Below, one piece after another: positions 37,790 to 51,300 of a stretch of DNA of 64,000 nt. Positions within the stretch are counted from its first letter, which is position 1, and each line of letters begins with the position of its first letter. Source of the stretch: Anastatus disparis (taxonomy: Eukaryota; Arthropoda; Insecta; Hymenoptera; Eupelmidae); assembly GCA_017163975.1 (NCBI GenBank), contig JAFFSR010000221.1, positions 8,246,001 to 8,310,000 on the forward strand. Reading direction: 5' to 3'. Under the pieces are notes generated by a model. The model searched no databases and was not told where the DNA came from. It saw nothing but the letters and a program-made list of their open reading frames with translations. A program made the position numbers and the translations under genes.

Positions 37790-38150
37790 CGTTAGGCAGG
37801 CATAGCCCTTTCACGCTTAGGCAGTAGTATAATAACCCCAGCCGCGCGCGGTCGACAAAGAAATAAAGCGCGCAGAGAATGACAAACACAATAATTACTA
37901 TCTCTTTATTTGGTTGTTTGTCGGAGATAGTCGGGGGAGGGGTTGAGGCTGTGGTCTTCGTTCCATACGAAATCCTGCTCTCTCTCTTCGTGTATAAGCG
38001 TCAGATAGAGAAAGATACAGAAGTTAATAAAATCCCGCTAGTAGTAGACACTCTATGCTGTGCTGCCTGAGGCCGGTTTATTTAACAGAGGCGTAGTCTT
38101 CGCCTATTCGTTTTTATAAACCTCCTCTTTTTATACATAACCTTCTCTCT
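37790..38150. promoter_or_regulatory. CpG-rich island
   Basis: CCCAGCCGCGCGCGGTCGAC and GCGCGCAGAG at about 37835-37875 form one of the most CpG-dense points in the window. GGTTGTTTGTCGGAGATAG, GTCGGGGGAGGGG and GAGGCCGG follow. It has no supported coding frame. It is a candidate promoter or enhancer of unknown target. Confidence 0.3.
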
Positions 38151-38285
38151 TTCTATATCTTTATCTTACGCCTTCTTTGATTTAATCTTTATACTTTCTA
38201 TACACAGACATCTTTATCGTAAAAAATTTATGTACTTACCTCACTAATTTCATCATTTTTTTCGCTTTTCAAAGAATTATGTACT

Positions 38286-38450
38286 AGAGCTCAGGATTCG
38301 TAATCTCGAGGTTTCAAGTTCAAATCCCGCTCTCGGCTGAATCATACAAGCACCACTGTACGTTACATGTGCTGCAGTTCACAAACACACTCTAGAGCTC
38401 TGTCGCTGATTAGCATCGCAAAAATAGCATAGCATAAATATAGCGACTAG
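38286..38450 (+). repeat. tRNA-derived SINE, 5'-truncated (copy 4)
   Basis: It begins inside the tRNA-like head (GGATTCGTAATCTCGAGG), keeps the B-box region with a change (AAGTTCAAATCC), and then has the family body through CTGATTAGCATCGC and ATATAGCGAC. The A box is missing. I could not define a convincing target duplication. Confidence 0.75.
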
Positions 38451-39019
38451 TGAACATAAAAATATTTAAAGGAATTAATTATTTTTAAACTAAAATCATT
38501 TTGGCATTTATTGGCAAACAAACTATTGTTTGATAAAACTTTAAGTCACTGTTATACGAATCATAGAATATTTTTCGTTGATTAATTAATAAAAAAAAAA
38601 AGATTTAAAATAAATCAATTGATTAAATAACTTGCTAATTTTTTTACAATATTTTGGCTAAAAAAGCTGATAAAAATAATTAAATTGTTGAAATTATATA
38701 AATTTTATTAATCTTAATCAATTTTAATTGTGTATAACAGAAATGCTATCTTTTTAACAAAATTCAGGTGCTTTTAAATGAACCCAAAATGTTACGATAA
38801 TAAAAAAAATACCGCTTTATTGATATACTTTAATTTGTTTTAAATAAATTAATAAAAATAAAACATAATAACAAATATAAAATCTTCGCTTTTGTTTATT
38901 TCAAAAGTGCAAATAAGTTAGCAAAAGCAACTTCTTTTATCTTGAACACAGATTGTTTTTAAAACTCTGAATCACAGTTAGTTTTAACAATAAAAACAAA
39001 AAAAAATTCTAGAATTGGC

Positions 39020-39370
39020 CGCAAAGAGACGACGAAAATTCGCACATAGATTTTCGCGCGGTACACACGACACGCGTAAAAAAAAAAAAAGAAAAGTTAG
39101 AAAAAAAGAGGCATCAGTCACAACAATGGTGTTTCTAGCCTCGGGGGCCAATAACGACGTCCTAATACCGTGCGGCTGTCACACACTTTGAGCCCTTCTT
39201 TTTTTTATATCATTGAGCTATACACCAACACAACTTTCTACTGGACAAGTGTCTATTTTGTTATTTTTCCTTTCTTTTTTTTGTGGTTATTATCTTTTAT
39301 TCGACTGAAGCGTCCAATGAGATTGGAAGATATTTTTTCTCTTTTACCGTGAGATACATAGACAGTTTGA
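39020..39370. promoter_or_regulatory. GC-richer island
   Basis: It contains TTTTCGCGCGGTACACACGA, CACGCGTAAAA and CCTCGGGGGCCAATAACGAC. No coding frame is supported. Composition alone suggests a control element. Confidence 0.2.
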
Positions 39371-42137
39371 TTGAGAAAGTCTCTCATATAACGTATTCGT
39401 ATGTAGAAAAAAAAGAATAACAAGCAGTTTAAGGTAGCAAGGTTTTTTTCAGCAGGAAAATCGTGAGAAGCTTGTATTTAAATACAACAAAAAAATACTT
39501 ATGAGCTTTTCTGAGCTGTTTTATTTTACTCTGATTGTCAGTGAAAACGTTTAGATGGGAAAAAGAATTTTAAAGATTGAATTTTTCTTTTTATCATTTA
39601 ACTACTTGTGCATTATTAAAATTGTTATTTTTATTCTTCAAAAGTTTTGATTTATGATTTTCTCTTTTTTTTTAAGTTTGTTTTGATGAAAATTCATTTT
39701 CACTTCTCGAGTGTATGAAATTTTATTTTAACGCGAAATAGAAAATATAGCGTTAAAACTTATACGAATATCTAATATTTGATGGCGTTATAAAAAGGAT
39801 ATTAAAAATCTATTGTAAAAAATAATAAAATTTACGTTAATATCTTATTTTGCATGAATTAAAATTTAAAAAGAAAAATTTAAACGCTGATATTATAATT
39901 TAAAGTATGAATAGTGTACACAAAAATTATAATTAAAATTTCATAAAACTCATTTAATTTTTAATATAAAACTTGATGCTTTCATATATAGACTATTTTG
40001 GATAATTGGTTCTTTGACATATTTATCATATTTACATAACATTATTTTAACATATACTCTCAATGTCTTATACATTTTTAATTAAAATCTCGAAAATTAA
40101 AAATAAATCTAAAAGAAAATTAAACAATTGCAAATAAATTGAACAACCGCTTGATGTCATCATCTAAGTTGTTTTCTTTTCGTTGAATCGTTGAAAAAAA
40201 AAAGAAAGTTTAAAGCGTTGAATAAAAAAAAGAGCTTTTACGCTATAAGGTAATTTCCTTGAGCATTTGACGACCCCGATCAAATTATTCTATAGATTAA
40301 AATCGTCTCAACACCCTTAAATCATGCAAGTTCTTTACTCCTCTTCTTTCACAATTTAAAAGTAAAAGAGGAGTAAGAATAAAGTTAGAAGAAGATAAAA
40401 TTGACTGGAGAAACAAGAGAAGTGATAAAGACGAAGAAGAGGAAAATAATCTTTCTCTCTTTTAGAAGGTTACGTAATAGTAAAGTAGCAAAAAGACGTT
40501 TATGGGAGAGCGTTGAAGAATTCACCGGCTTCGAAATGTTCAAACGTTTGATCTTGAAATCGCTTGGCTGACTCTATTGTTATCTATATATTCCATCATT
40601 CTCCTTTACTCTCCCTTTTCTTTACCTTTCTTTTTCTTTTCTTTTCTTTTCTTTACTATTGCATATATAAAGCGCGAAAACGAGAAGTAGAAGAGATTTG
40701 TGCGTATCACGTACAACATTATATTTTATCTCTTTTTCTCTTTTTTTTTTCTTGTAACATTTTAATGCCTTATTCTATTGTAGCAGCCAAAGTTTTGATT
40801 CTCCAAAAGTTGAGAAGAAGAGAGAGAGAAACAAGGAGAGCTTCTTTTCAATTTTATATGACAATTATCCGCTTTGCGTTTTTCTTTTTATTTTATCCTT
40901 TTTTTTCTTTCCTTTACCGTCACATATAACGTATAGCTTTAAAGTATTGTCACTCTTATTATATGCTCACTTCTTTTATGATTCATAGATGCGAGTTCAA
41001 AGCTTTAATGATCCGTATATGGAAGTTATACATGTTAAAAAGAGTCGTCGTTATATTATGTGTGCTTCTGACGCCAATTAAAAATTCTTCCCGCTCAAAC
41101 GCTTCTTTTATAAAAGCTATATCGGGCTACTTTAATATATATCTTTTGTTCAACTTTTTACAACAATTCTTAAATAAAAAATGCACACAAATTTATTGGA
41201 TTTCGATTTTTTTTTTTTTTTTTTGTTATCTAAAAAAAGAAACCTCAGTTTTTTCTAAAGCTACGTTGCCTTGAAAATTATGAGTCAAATAATACATGAA
41301 ATTACAAACAACATAATCTCCTTTTACAATTGAAATTTTCTTCTCTTTATTCAATTATAAAGTTAAAATATGATTAAAAACATTAAACAAAGAAGTATAA
41401 ATATAAAATGCTTAGGTAAATTTGGAAAAATTTAGTTTATAATCTAATGGGCATCTTTTATTTAAACCATTAAAACAGTAATCCTTTGAAAGTATTTGAG
41501 AATTAAAATTTAAGTAGGCTCAATTTTCAAGTGAATACGTGCGCCTTTTAATAAGTAATTAGCACACCTCTTGAATTTCATTTTCTAAAGATTTACAATT
41601 GCTAAATTATTCCTAACGGGTATCCTTACCGGTAAGTCTAAAATCATTAATTTTTTTTCCATCATAATGCTATAAATTTAATGCGTTAATGACAGAGGTA
41701 GACGCCTCAAGTGGACTCCCTTAATTTTGTTAAGTTCAAATACAATAAAATAACTAGTCGAAAATGTCTCATCAATATATCGACACAATTTAAAGGATTT
41801 TCAAAAACTTTCATTTCAGTAAGTTTTATTTAAATAATGCTTATTTTTAATATAAAAATTCATAACTTTTTCTAGACTTTTGATAATGCTCGACATTTCA
41901 AGTGGTTTCAGACAAAATTTTCTAATGCGCAGGGCGTCATGTGCACGAATACTACTCGGAGTTTACTCACGAAATCGTAGGATAAATGTTTGAAGAAGTT
42001 TATTAAATTAATTAATAACTTTCACATTTAGAAAAAAGTTTTGGATTTTTTTCTTAGATAAAATATAAATAAATTTTTGTATCAATCTTATTTTCTTATT
42101 TTTGTTGGTCCTTTTTTGTAAATTGTTACAAATAAAT

Positions 42138-42155
42138 ATCTATCTATCTATCTAT
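42138..42155. repeat. (ATCT)n microsatellite
   Basis: Four to five ATCT units in an AT-rich intergenic stretch. Confidence 0.85.
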
Positions 42156-45047
42156 GTTATTAATTTTTGCTTTCACTTTTCTCATTTTTCTTTTGTTTTA
42201 TCACTTTAATCGTGATAATGATTTGACCTCACAAAAAAATTTGACATTCAAGGTTATTTTTTGTTTATCCACTTACAGCCATGAAATTGACGAGAATGTT
42301 ATTCCTGAAATACCCACTAATTTCATAACTAAGATGATGTCTCCAGTAAATAAGCGAATAAAAAATAGTTCACTTTGAAAATTTTTTTTTATATTTTAAA
42401 TATATTTGTTGCAAAAAAATTAGATATTATATTTTTTCGTAAGGTTTTTTAAACTTATTAAAAAAAGTCTATTTTTATTAAGTATGTCTGAAGAAACTTT
42501 AAAAGTTGAGTAATTAAATTTTTCCTAACGTTTACAAGTTTCAATTTCATAAGCATTTATCCAACCAAAAAACATAAAGATTCAGCTTGGAGAAAATATG
42601 TAAAATACTAATTGTTTATTAAAAACTTATTGAAAAATTCAAAAGTTTATTTATTTTACAATCTAACAAAATTATTTAAAAATTTATTTATTTATATCCA
42701 TATAAAATTTCATATAATTATCATAAGCCTATATAAAAAGTTATAAATTTTGAATTTAAAATAACCGTAAGTTTCATTGTCAAAGAAAAATTGTGAATTA
42801 AAAATTTGGATTAGCTGTTAAATTGTGTTCTTATATTAAGAAAACATTCACGATTACGTATTTATTTTATTATGTTTAAAGTTTGCGGAATTAGGGCGGT
42901 CCTCTCGAGAAGTTTTGTCTGACAGGGAAGTCCTTTGATGAGTAGTTTAAGTGTATATATATTGATTTTTGAAGATGTAGATAAGATGAGTACAGGTTAT
43001 AGATTAAAACTATAGAAAGGAAATTCCCAAAGTGAATTTTCAGGCAATCGTTTTTGTTAATAGAAAGTAAGAGAGAAATATTGAGAAAGAAAATAAAATC
43101 TTCTAACTAATATAGAGGTTCCTTATAGTTTGTTTGAGGCGCTTTTGTACTAATAAAATGGGTATTATCCTTTTAAGGACCTGAACATATTATGCATACT
43201 ATAGATTCTTGATGCACGGACCTCTTGTAGGAGGGTTAAGGACTTTAATGAAATTAAGCTCATTACGAACAATCCATTATGCTCTAACGCTTATGTTATA
43301 ATAATATGTTATATTACTTTTCTTATTTAAGAGTATTCAGAGCCATTATGATACTTTAAATTCATATGTTTGAGCAATAGCCTGATATTTTAAAGGTTTT
43401 TATTAATTTTTATGATGTATATATACAATAAATATAATTGCATATACGCAATTTAATGAAATTTTTTATCATATAATTATTGTCTTATCAGATTGGTAAT
43501 TTCATTAAATAAGAAATAATTTATTCTTAATTAAAAATTTATTTAGATGATTAAATAAAATTTAAATTAACCAACTTCTATTCGACCTTTCTAAATATTA
43601 CTAGTAATGAACAATAACTTTTAATGAAGTGTATTAAAAATTTAAACTCTTGTAATCATAATGAACGATTATTATCGTAAAGTTCTTTTGTCGATCAATG
43701 CAAAAGCTTTTTAAGGTAGTAAGACAAAAATGGGCTAATATAAGTTTTAACCTAAACCAAAAAGTTATGAAAATATATATAAGTATTCTATGATTGTAAG
43801 ATGTTTTAATTGTTTTAAAAAATTATACGTATCTGATAATTCGTTAAAAAAATACTATCAATCGCACAAAATTAAACAAACACCTAACCTTCACATATAG
43901 GGGTAAGTCGGGCACATACAGTACTGTAACTTTAACTTAAATTTTAACTTTAAATAAACAGACAAAATATAAAGATTTTTTATTTTAAAAACTGAATTGA
44001 TTATTAAAAAATGAAAAAGCAAAACATCCAAAAGTGTCACACACTCCTTATGACGGGCGGGCTTTAACACTCAATAAGGCTCGTGTAAGCACACGATGAT
44101 TTACTGCTTTAGAGCATAATCACAATAGTATGTTTTTACAATAAATAAAGTCATTACTTATTTTCTAACATTTATACAATTTTTTAATAAAACTGACTTA
44201 TATTTTAATTATTTAATTACTAAACCGTAAGAAATAAAAAAATTATCAAAAATTCTAGGCAATAAATAACTATTAGAATGAACTTTAATAAAAAAAAAAC
44301 ATTTATGTCATAATAATCGTTAAAAAAAATAGTTAAGAAAAAAATAAATCTGAACTAAAATTATGCAAGCATTACAAGAGGAATAAGAAATAAGCTTTTT
44401 TTCTAAGGTTTGGATTAAATTTTACTTGTGAGAAGCTTCTTTTTGTTCATAATATACATTGGACAGAGACGTCTAAAGTGAAAAGAGAGGTGTTATCTCA
44501 GAATAAGCAATGGATAATCATAAGTAAATTTTCCTTTAAAAAGCAAAAATATAAGGCACTTCCGTATTGGGATCGTGCCTAAAAATCCTCTGTGTTTTCA
44601 GTTATAATATTAGTTAACCATCAAAATAGTGTCTACAACGTGCTTCGAGCTCGTTTTTCGCAATTATCTCTAAAGAAATCGACGGGGTGTCTTCTCTTTT
44701 TTTTTCATTTCTCTAAATCAGGATAAATACGTTTTTGTTAGCTTTAACGCAAGTCTATTAGCATATTTAGTTACCTGTACACATTAGCTTCTTTTATTTT
44801 TATATTTAATTCTCTTACGTAGAGCTTAAACACCTGGCACGGTATGCCGGGGCTTTCCTTTTAACGTAATGAGCCATTTGTAACGGTTAAAAAAAAACAT
44901 GATTTTTAATTGTACATAATATAACCAAAATCTAAAACTTAACTCAGACTCAAATACTCAATCAATTATAAATATATAGAAAAATAATAATAATAATTTT
45001 AAAATTATCATATCTAAATTAAACGATTATTCATTTTTCTTTATCAA

Positions 45048-45065
45048 GAGGCGCGGTAGCGCCTC
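45048..45065. repeat. GC-rich mini-palindrome
   Basis: GAGGCGC-GGTA-GCGCCTC is a perfect 7-bp-arm palindrome in AT-rich DNA, 50 bases before SINE copy 5. It resembles the reverse complement of the mini-palindrome at 9238-9255 (GGAGCG-TGGTAG-CGCTCC). Confidence 0.7.
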
Positions 45066-45115
45066 GACGGTGAGTTAAGGTACGAATACGAATCTTATAA
45101 ACTTAAAATTTGATA

Positions 45116-45308
45116 GTCGTCAGTGGCTCAGTCGGTAGAGTGATGGATTCATAATTTCGAGGTCTCGAGTTCGAATCCTGCTTTCGGCCGATTGATGCAA
45201 GCACCACTGTATACGATACATGTGCTTTGTTGCCAAAGACACTGATGATCTCCGTCGTTGCTATTTAATATCATCATGATAGCGTAAATACAGCGACGTT
45301 AAATAAAA
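45116..45308 (+). repeat. tRNA-derived SINE, near full length (copy 5)
   Basis: A box CAGTGGCTCAGTCGGTAGAG, anticodon-loop equivalent TTCATAATT, B box GAGTTCGAATCC, body ACAAGCACCACTGTA and tail ATACAGCGACGTTAAATAAA are all in the family order. The core CTAATTAGCATCG is mutated. No clear target duplication remains. Confidence 0.82.
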
Positions 45309-47279
45309 TATAAAAAATTAATGAAATTTTGAATATTGTTTTTATAACTTTTAATATTTTTGATTCTATATTATTGTAAAATAAATTTTTTAAATATATT
45401 TTATATTAAAATATTTTTTTACAATATGACTGATCGAGTTTTGCTTTCATGGTCAATTTAGTGATGGAATTTTGGTATTGAAAATTAATTCTTGTGCAAA
45501 TGTTTTAATAATTATTTTTAATCACCTATAATTGGTGCATTTTATTACAATATCATAAAAATAGGCGATCATACCTGAAATATACTTTAAAAAACAGTGA
45601 AAAACATATTAATAAATAAAATGTATGCTTTACTGTACTGAAATTTAACATTGTTAAAATAAATTTATATAATACTTTATATTAATAATAATATTATAAT
45701 TAAATAATTTGTAAGATATTTGAATGTTAATATGATTATATTGTATTTGAAAAGTCATTGTAGAAAATGAAATGAATTTGAAACTATTGTTACTATTATT
45801 ATTACAGACTAGAGATTGGCGACATCTTTTTTTTCATATCACCCCAAATAAGTCCTTTAGTATTCGCTTCATTAGTTCAAATTGACAGAGATGGTTGAGA
45901 CTATTTTGTGCATTAGAAACGATTGCTCCTTTATTCCACACCATTAAATCAAATTCAATTGTTACTTTCAATCTTCGCATCAATAATAACTAAAGCAATA
46001 AGAAATCAATTTTATACTTATCAAATTGTTAAGACCTTTTAAAAATTTATTTTTTAAATAAATTATTTTTAATAAAATTATTTTAACTGAATAAAATAAA
46101 AAGTTTTTGCTGACTTAAGTTGATTATTTAATTGTTTAAAAAGAAAAAAAAAACTGTCTAAAGACTAAAAAAAAATGTTTAAGTTGCATATTCATTTTCA
46201 TTTAGAATAATATTAAAAATATTCCTTTAAATATTAAATATCGTATAGTGTGTATAAGATCAGTTTTAAAAATATCTAAAAGAGATACTACAAAATTTCC
46301 AATTGAAAATTCTAAAAAATTTTTTAGGAACTTTTATGGGAAATAGTAGACGAATAGTTTGTTAAAATTTCATAAATAATCCTATAAAATTCATATAGAT
46401 TATCCTAAAAAAAGTTGTATATAAAATCTGAAAATAATTCTGTAAATTAATTTGCAAAATAAGCTGCAAATTTTTCTATAATTTTCTCTGCAGATTCATG
46501 TGAAAATTAATCTGTTATGTAGCTAAAAATTTGTTCCATTAGAGATATATCATAGATATTTTTTAATATTATATTTTAAAATATTTAAAATTGCATTGAA
46601 GAGAACTAATAAAGTACTTATAATGATTGTATAAAAAACGTGAAAAGAGGTAAAATTATCATTTCGAAAGTTTTAAATATTAATATTCAGACAATTGTTA
46701 GATAGTGCATGAGTAATAACAGGGCACTTATGAAAATAAGGCTTTCATATTGAGACCCGATAATCATCCCATTTCGCAGCACGTAGCGTTATTACAAACA
46801 TATTGAATAATGTTCTTCGCCATCACAATATTGCCAAAGTAATAGCAATTGTTCATTCGATATTTTGGCTTAATACCGGCAATTGCAACATTTATTTACT
46901 GGCAACATATTTTTTTTGCTTTAGATTTTACCGTGCTTTCATAAAAATATTTAAACATACAAGAAACATTTTTTAAAATTTATTTCTTACAGAATTTATT
47001 TTTAAATATAAATTTATGAAAATTTATATATTTTCACTAATATTAAAATTACAAAATTTAACATTCATAAAACAAGTTAAATATATTTAACAATAAATAA
47101 AAAACATGAGCGATATAGAAATATTTGTATTAAAATAATTGAATAATCGTAAAAAACAAATTAATCCATAATCAATGAAAGATTAAAAGGTAACAGAACA
47201 AGATTTTAAAAAATGCATTTAACGAATTTCTCTTTTAAAGTAGATAATAATCTCTAACCTACATAAAAAAAAGAAGAAA

Positions 47280-48379
47280 AAAAATACAACGCACGCAAAA
47301 GCGCCGCATCGCATTATAAGCATTCACAGTATAAAGAGAAAGCTCATGTTCTAAAAGACAAAAAAAAAAGAAAGAACAAAAAAAAGGTAAAAAGAAAAGA
47401 AGAAAAAGCATCGCTGCGACTGCCGCCACTGACTTTAGCTAATCGGTGAAACCTCACTCGCGTTCTGCAACAGGGTTAAAACGAAGCTGACGGTAGAAAT
47501 CGAGACGTCTACTTTTACACACAAATACACACATATTTATACACATACATACACATAAGATAGGGTTGTGAAATTTAGCGAGTGTGTATATATATAGAGC
47601 GAGAGAGAGTTGGAAAAGGGGGAGTGATAGTATAAAATAGTAGTGGGGTTATATAAAATAAGCGATGAGAAGGGCGAAAAATCCTACTCCCCGCCCCATA
47701 AACGTCCATTCAAGCTACGAAGTAGTGGGGATTTGTTAGTTGGGGGTTAGCGAAAGCTCATTGGCCTCTTAGCTAATATGGCGGTGTCGGCGCCGTCTCT
47801 TTTTGAGGGATAACTCTGCTATACCGAAATAAAGCTGAAAGAGAGAGAGAGAGAAAGAGAGGCCAAGGGGAGAGGGGCTCGGTATAATACAAAGTTAGTT
47901 CCAACTAGCTTCGAATTTAAGGGGACGTTGTATATCTATATACAATACTATACTTGGAGAGGGAGTTTTTGAACACTAAGGATTATAAGGGTTGCAGTGT
48001 GCATGGAAAAGCTCACTTTTAGTAAGCGCTGCGCAACCTTCTCGTACGGTTTATATATTATTTCATCCTCATCATTTCTTATAGCAAGCGCGAGTGTTTG
48101 TTAAGATACCGAAGCAGTTGGTGACTTTATTCAAGTTTTATTTTCAATTTTTTTTTCCTTTATCGAAGACATAAGTGCAAATTTAAATAAAAATGAACTT
48201 TTCATTTTAAAAGTTTGATGAAGTGGAATTTTTGTAATGAGTGCTGGTACACAGAGACATTTTAAAAAAAGACATAGTGATTCAAAATAGTTTTGTTGTT
48301 TGAATTTTTTAAGTTTGAGGAAAACTTATTTTTAGACTATTTTAAAAGTTTTTTTTGAAAATTAATAAAAGTGTTAACA
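47280..48379 (+). promoter_or_regulatory. homeobrain promoter and 5' leader region
   Basis: This is the most GC-rich kilobase near the gene. It includes CCCGCCCC, GGCGGTGTCGGCGCCGTC and GA tracts at about 47597-47610 and 47837-47862 (possible GAGA-factor sites). A GGATTA (Otx/bicoid-type) site is at 47980-47985. The transcription start should lie here. An in-frame TGA at 48356-48358 precedes the first ATG, which supports that start codon. No TATA position can be defended. Confidence 0.55.
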
Positions 48380-51300
48380 ATGGCGCAAACTTTTAATCAA
48401 AAGAGGAATGTTTATAGCATTGATCAAATTTTGGGTCACGCCAAAAATGATGGTAAGTTTTTTTTCTTCGCATTATCAATTTACATAGGAATTGTTTGTT
48501 TTTATAAAAATATGGATGGTTGAATGATTTTCTGAAAAAATATTGATAAAATAAGATACAAAAATATCTTCTAATTTTAATGAATTATCTTTAAAACATG
48601 TCTAACGTTTCGTAAAATTATAAAATTTTATTGATTACAATAGAAATTAAATTTTAACATCAATTCTATTAAAAATAAATCAATTACTTTTCAATAAAAA
48701 TTTTTTTAATTTTGTATAAAATTATTTTATTTGAAATGTTAAAATTATTTACTTAGTAATTTAAAAAAATGAATTAAAAGTTAATAATTTGTAATGAGCG
48801 TGAAAAAAAAGATTTCCTTGCACGTCACTAATAATCATCAGCCGTTTAAATGCGATAGACAACAATGAAACAGTCATCGTTTCTAGAAATAGCTACAAGC
48901 TACGAAGAAAAAAAGAAAAAAAAAAGAAAAACTGAAAAGTTAGCATACTGTCGTCTGTTGATCAATACTTAGTGTATACATAATCAAGCTTACCACGAAA
49001 GCTTTTTATATATACTTTTCTTTTTTTCTCTTTTTTAACTCTCTAATTCGCGTGGATTTGAATGTATATAAAGCCGCATATGCACAGCACGTGGTCGCGT
49101 TCCGCGCGCGCGCAACATTTCACTTTATGCTTTACATAAAAGCGTGGGTTATACCAAGTTATACATTTTTATGAATTTCATTATTATATATTATAGTTCT
49201 GTAATTCTTTTTAAGACTTAATTAGGTCATGCTTAGATGCATAAAGATAGAATTATTTCATCATCAGATTACGTTTCATATATATTTGCTTTAACTTTTC
49301 TTTTTATATACGCGATAAATCATTAAAAATTAGATGTATGATAATTATTATTGTTAGTTAAATGGTACCTAAGTATATTTTTTTAGAAAACTGTGATATC
49401 CAAATAGTATTTTATCGTCTTATGTTAAACATTTCTTAGAAAAATTTTTACCTCACCAAATTTCTAAATATAAAGCTCTACATTATATAAGTTACTTAGT
49501 TCATAGAAAAGAAAAAGTTTAAAGCTCTCTTTTCTTAAAATTTTCTTTTCAAATAAAATCACTTTTCTGCCGTTATGATTGTTTTGTAGATGAAATTTTA
49601 ATAAATATATCAGTTATTTAAATTTCATTACTTGCTAAATATGTTTGAACGAAAATAATTTATATTATTTTAAAAATGAAACTTTATTCATCAAAAGGTT
49701 TAATATTACATTAATCAGGAAGATACGTATAACTTCAGAGACTGAATTTATTAACTAGATTAATTAAATATTAATTAATTCAAATATTCTGCTAAATATT
49801 ATTACTCTGCAAAATATTTATTTTCATCATTAAGAAAACTGTATTAAAAAAAAAAACTTAAAATTGTTGAAAAATTGTTTAAGAATTTCCAAAAATTTAA
49901 TTTCATCATTTTTTAATTAGCGTCTAAATTATTATGAACAAATTCAATACTGTGCAAATAAATAAACTTAAGAGATTACAATTAAATTTCAGAACTAATT
50001 AGAATTATATTTAAGTACGTTTATTTTAATTAGTTTAATTATTACAACAATTATATAAGCTACTGTTAATGTTTCTTTGAATAATAACAATAATCATCTC
50101 TCTTAATTGATAAATTATACAAAATTATAGATTATTTTCGTTATAAAAAGGTTTTATTCATTTGTTTTTCATATTTTTTAAAAATTACACAACAATAATA
50201 CAATGAATAATTTCCAACATATTTAAGTGAATGATTTAATGCTAATAAGATTGAATGTTGGAAAACCCCAAGATAGGTAGGTTATGGTAAATCTTAATCC
50301 GTCGTAAGAGGAGCCTGGAAAATAATAAGGCCACAAGATTTGAGAAATACCAAAGTCTTCTTAATTCTTTATCCTCCTACACCTGTAATCCTCATTTTCC
50401 TTTAATAGTTTTATCAATCTAATTACTAATTTCATTATGGGCTTTTACATATTTTCAAAGTTTCTTTCTGCTTGTAAATCCAAATTTTTTAAAATTATAT
50501 TTATTCGATTTGGGTGTCGAATTTTTTCTTGTGTTAATCATATACAATTAATTAAAAAAGTTTATTTATTTTCAACACTTTTTTAGAGTTTAGTTTTTGA
50601 TTATTGATGATTAATATTAAATAATTAATTTAATATAGTTTTGAAAATAAACAAGTAATTAATATAACACTCACATTTACATTACATTATAATTAAGAGC
50701 AAACGAAAATTTACTGCCTAAGCAGTAAATACATATTACGCTTACATTTCTAACCTACTAAATAAATAAAATCCAAAATTAAAAACATTATTTATAAAGT
50801 AATAAAAGACATTTAAAAGCCCATAACTTTATCAAATAAAAATAAAAAAAAAACATTAATTCTTATTAAAGGATTTATTATTATTTATACGAAGATCGTA
50901 TATTCATAATAATAAATACCCTCGTTGAAATTAATTCTCCCAAGGCATATGTACGTACATACAGCTATGGGGAGGGAAAGAGGAAAATTTTTAATCTCTT
51001 ATTTATAACTGGAAGAGCGAAAAAGAGAGAAACAGAGGAAAAGGCGCACGCGCGTGCAAATTGAATGATGCTCGAATAAGAGCTGACGCATCATGAAATC
51101 AAGAGCACGTCACGCTCACCCTCTCTTGTGCAATAAAAAAAAGAAAAAAATCATTGTTTGTCCAACAATACCTTCCTATTACATTTTCTTGTTTATACTT
51201 AAACATTTTGAGGGTTTGCAAATAACATGCGTTATGTATGCAAACTTTTGGTTTAACACTTTTAATTAAGTAAGCATTTAATATGCATGAAAATATATTA

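Larger units (their letters stand above)
29374..48379. other. 19-kb gene-poor region upstream of homeobrain
   Basis: I find no exon of a recognisable protein here. It holds three SINE copies, two MITE-type elements, a perfect hairpin, a decayed 120-bp tandem duplication, and a series of GC/GA-richer islands. The islands lie at about 33.0-33.7, 34.9-35.5, 36.0-36.4, 37.8-38.1, 39.0-39.4 and 40.3-41.1 kb, followed by the homeobrain upstream region from 47.3 kb. The rest is AT-rich. Long non-coding surroundings are typical of developmental homeobox genes. Confidence 0.5.

Noticed and set aside
40564..41274. Two phenylalanine-rich frames of 121 and 103 codons
   Set aside because: Made by T-rich tracts. 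No membrane-protein family or splice pattern supports them.
29374..48379. Rx or orthopedia exons next to homeobrain
   Set aside because: No second homeobox or octapeptide was found on either strand in this stretch.
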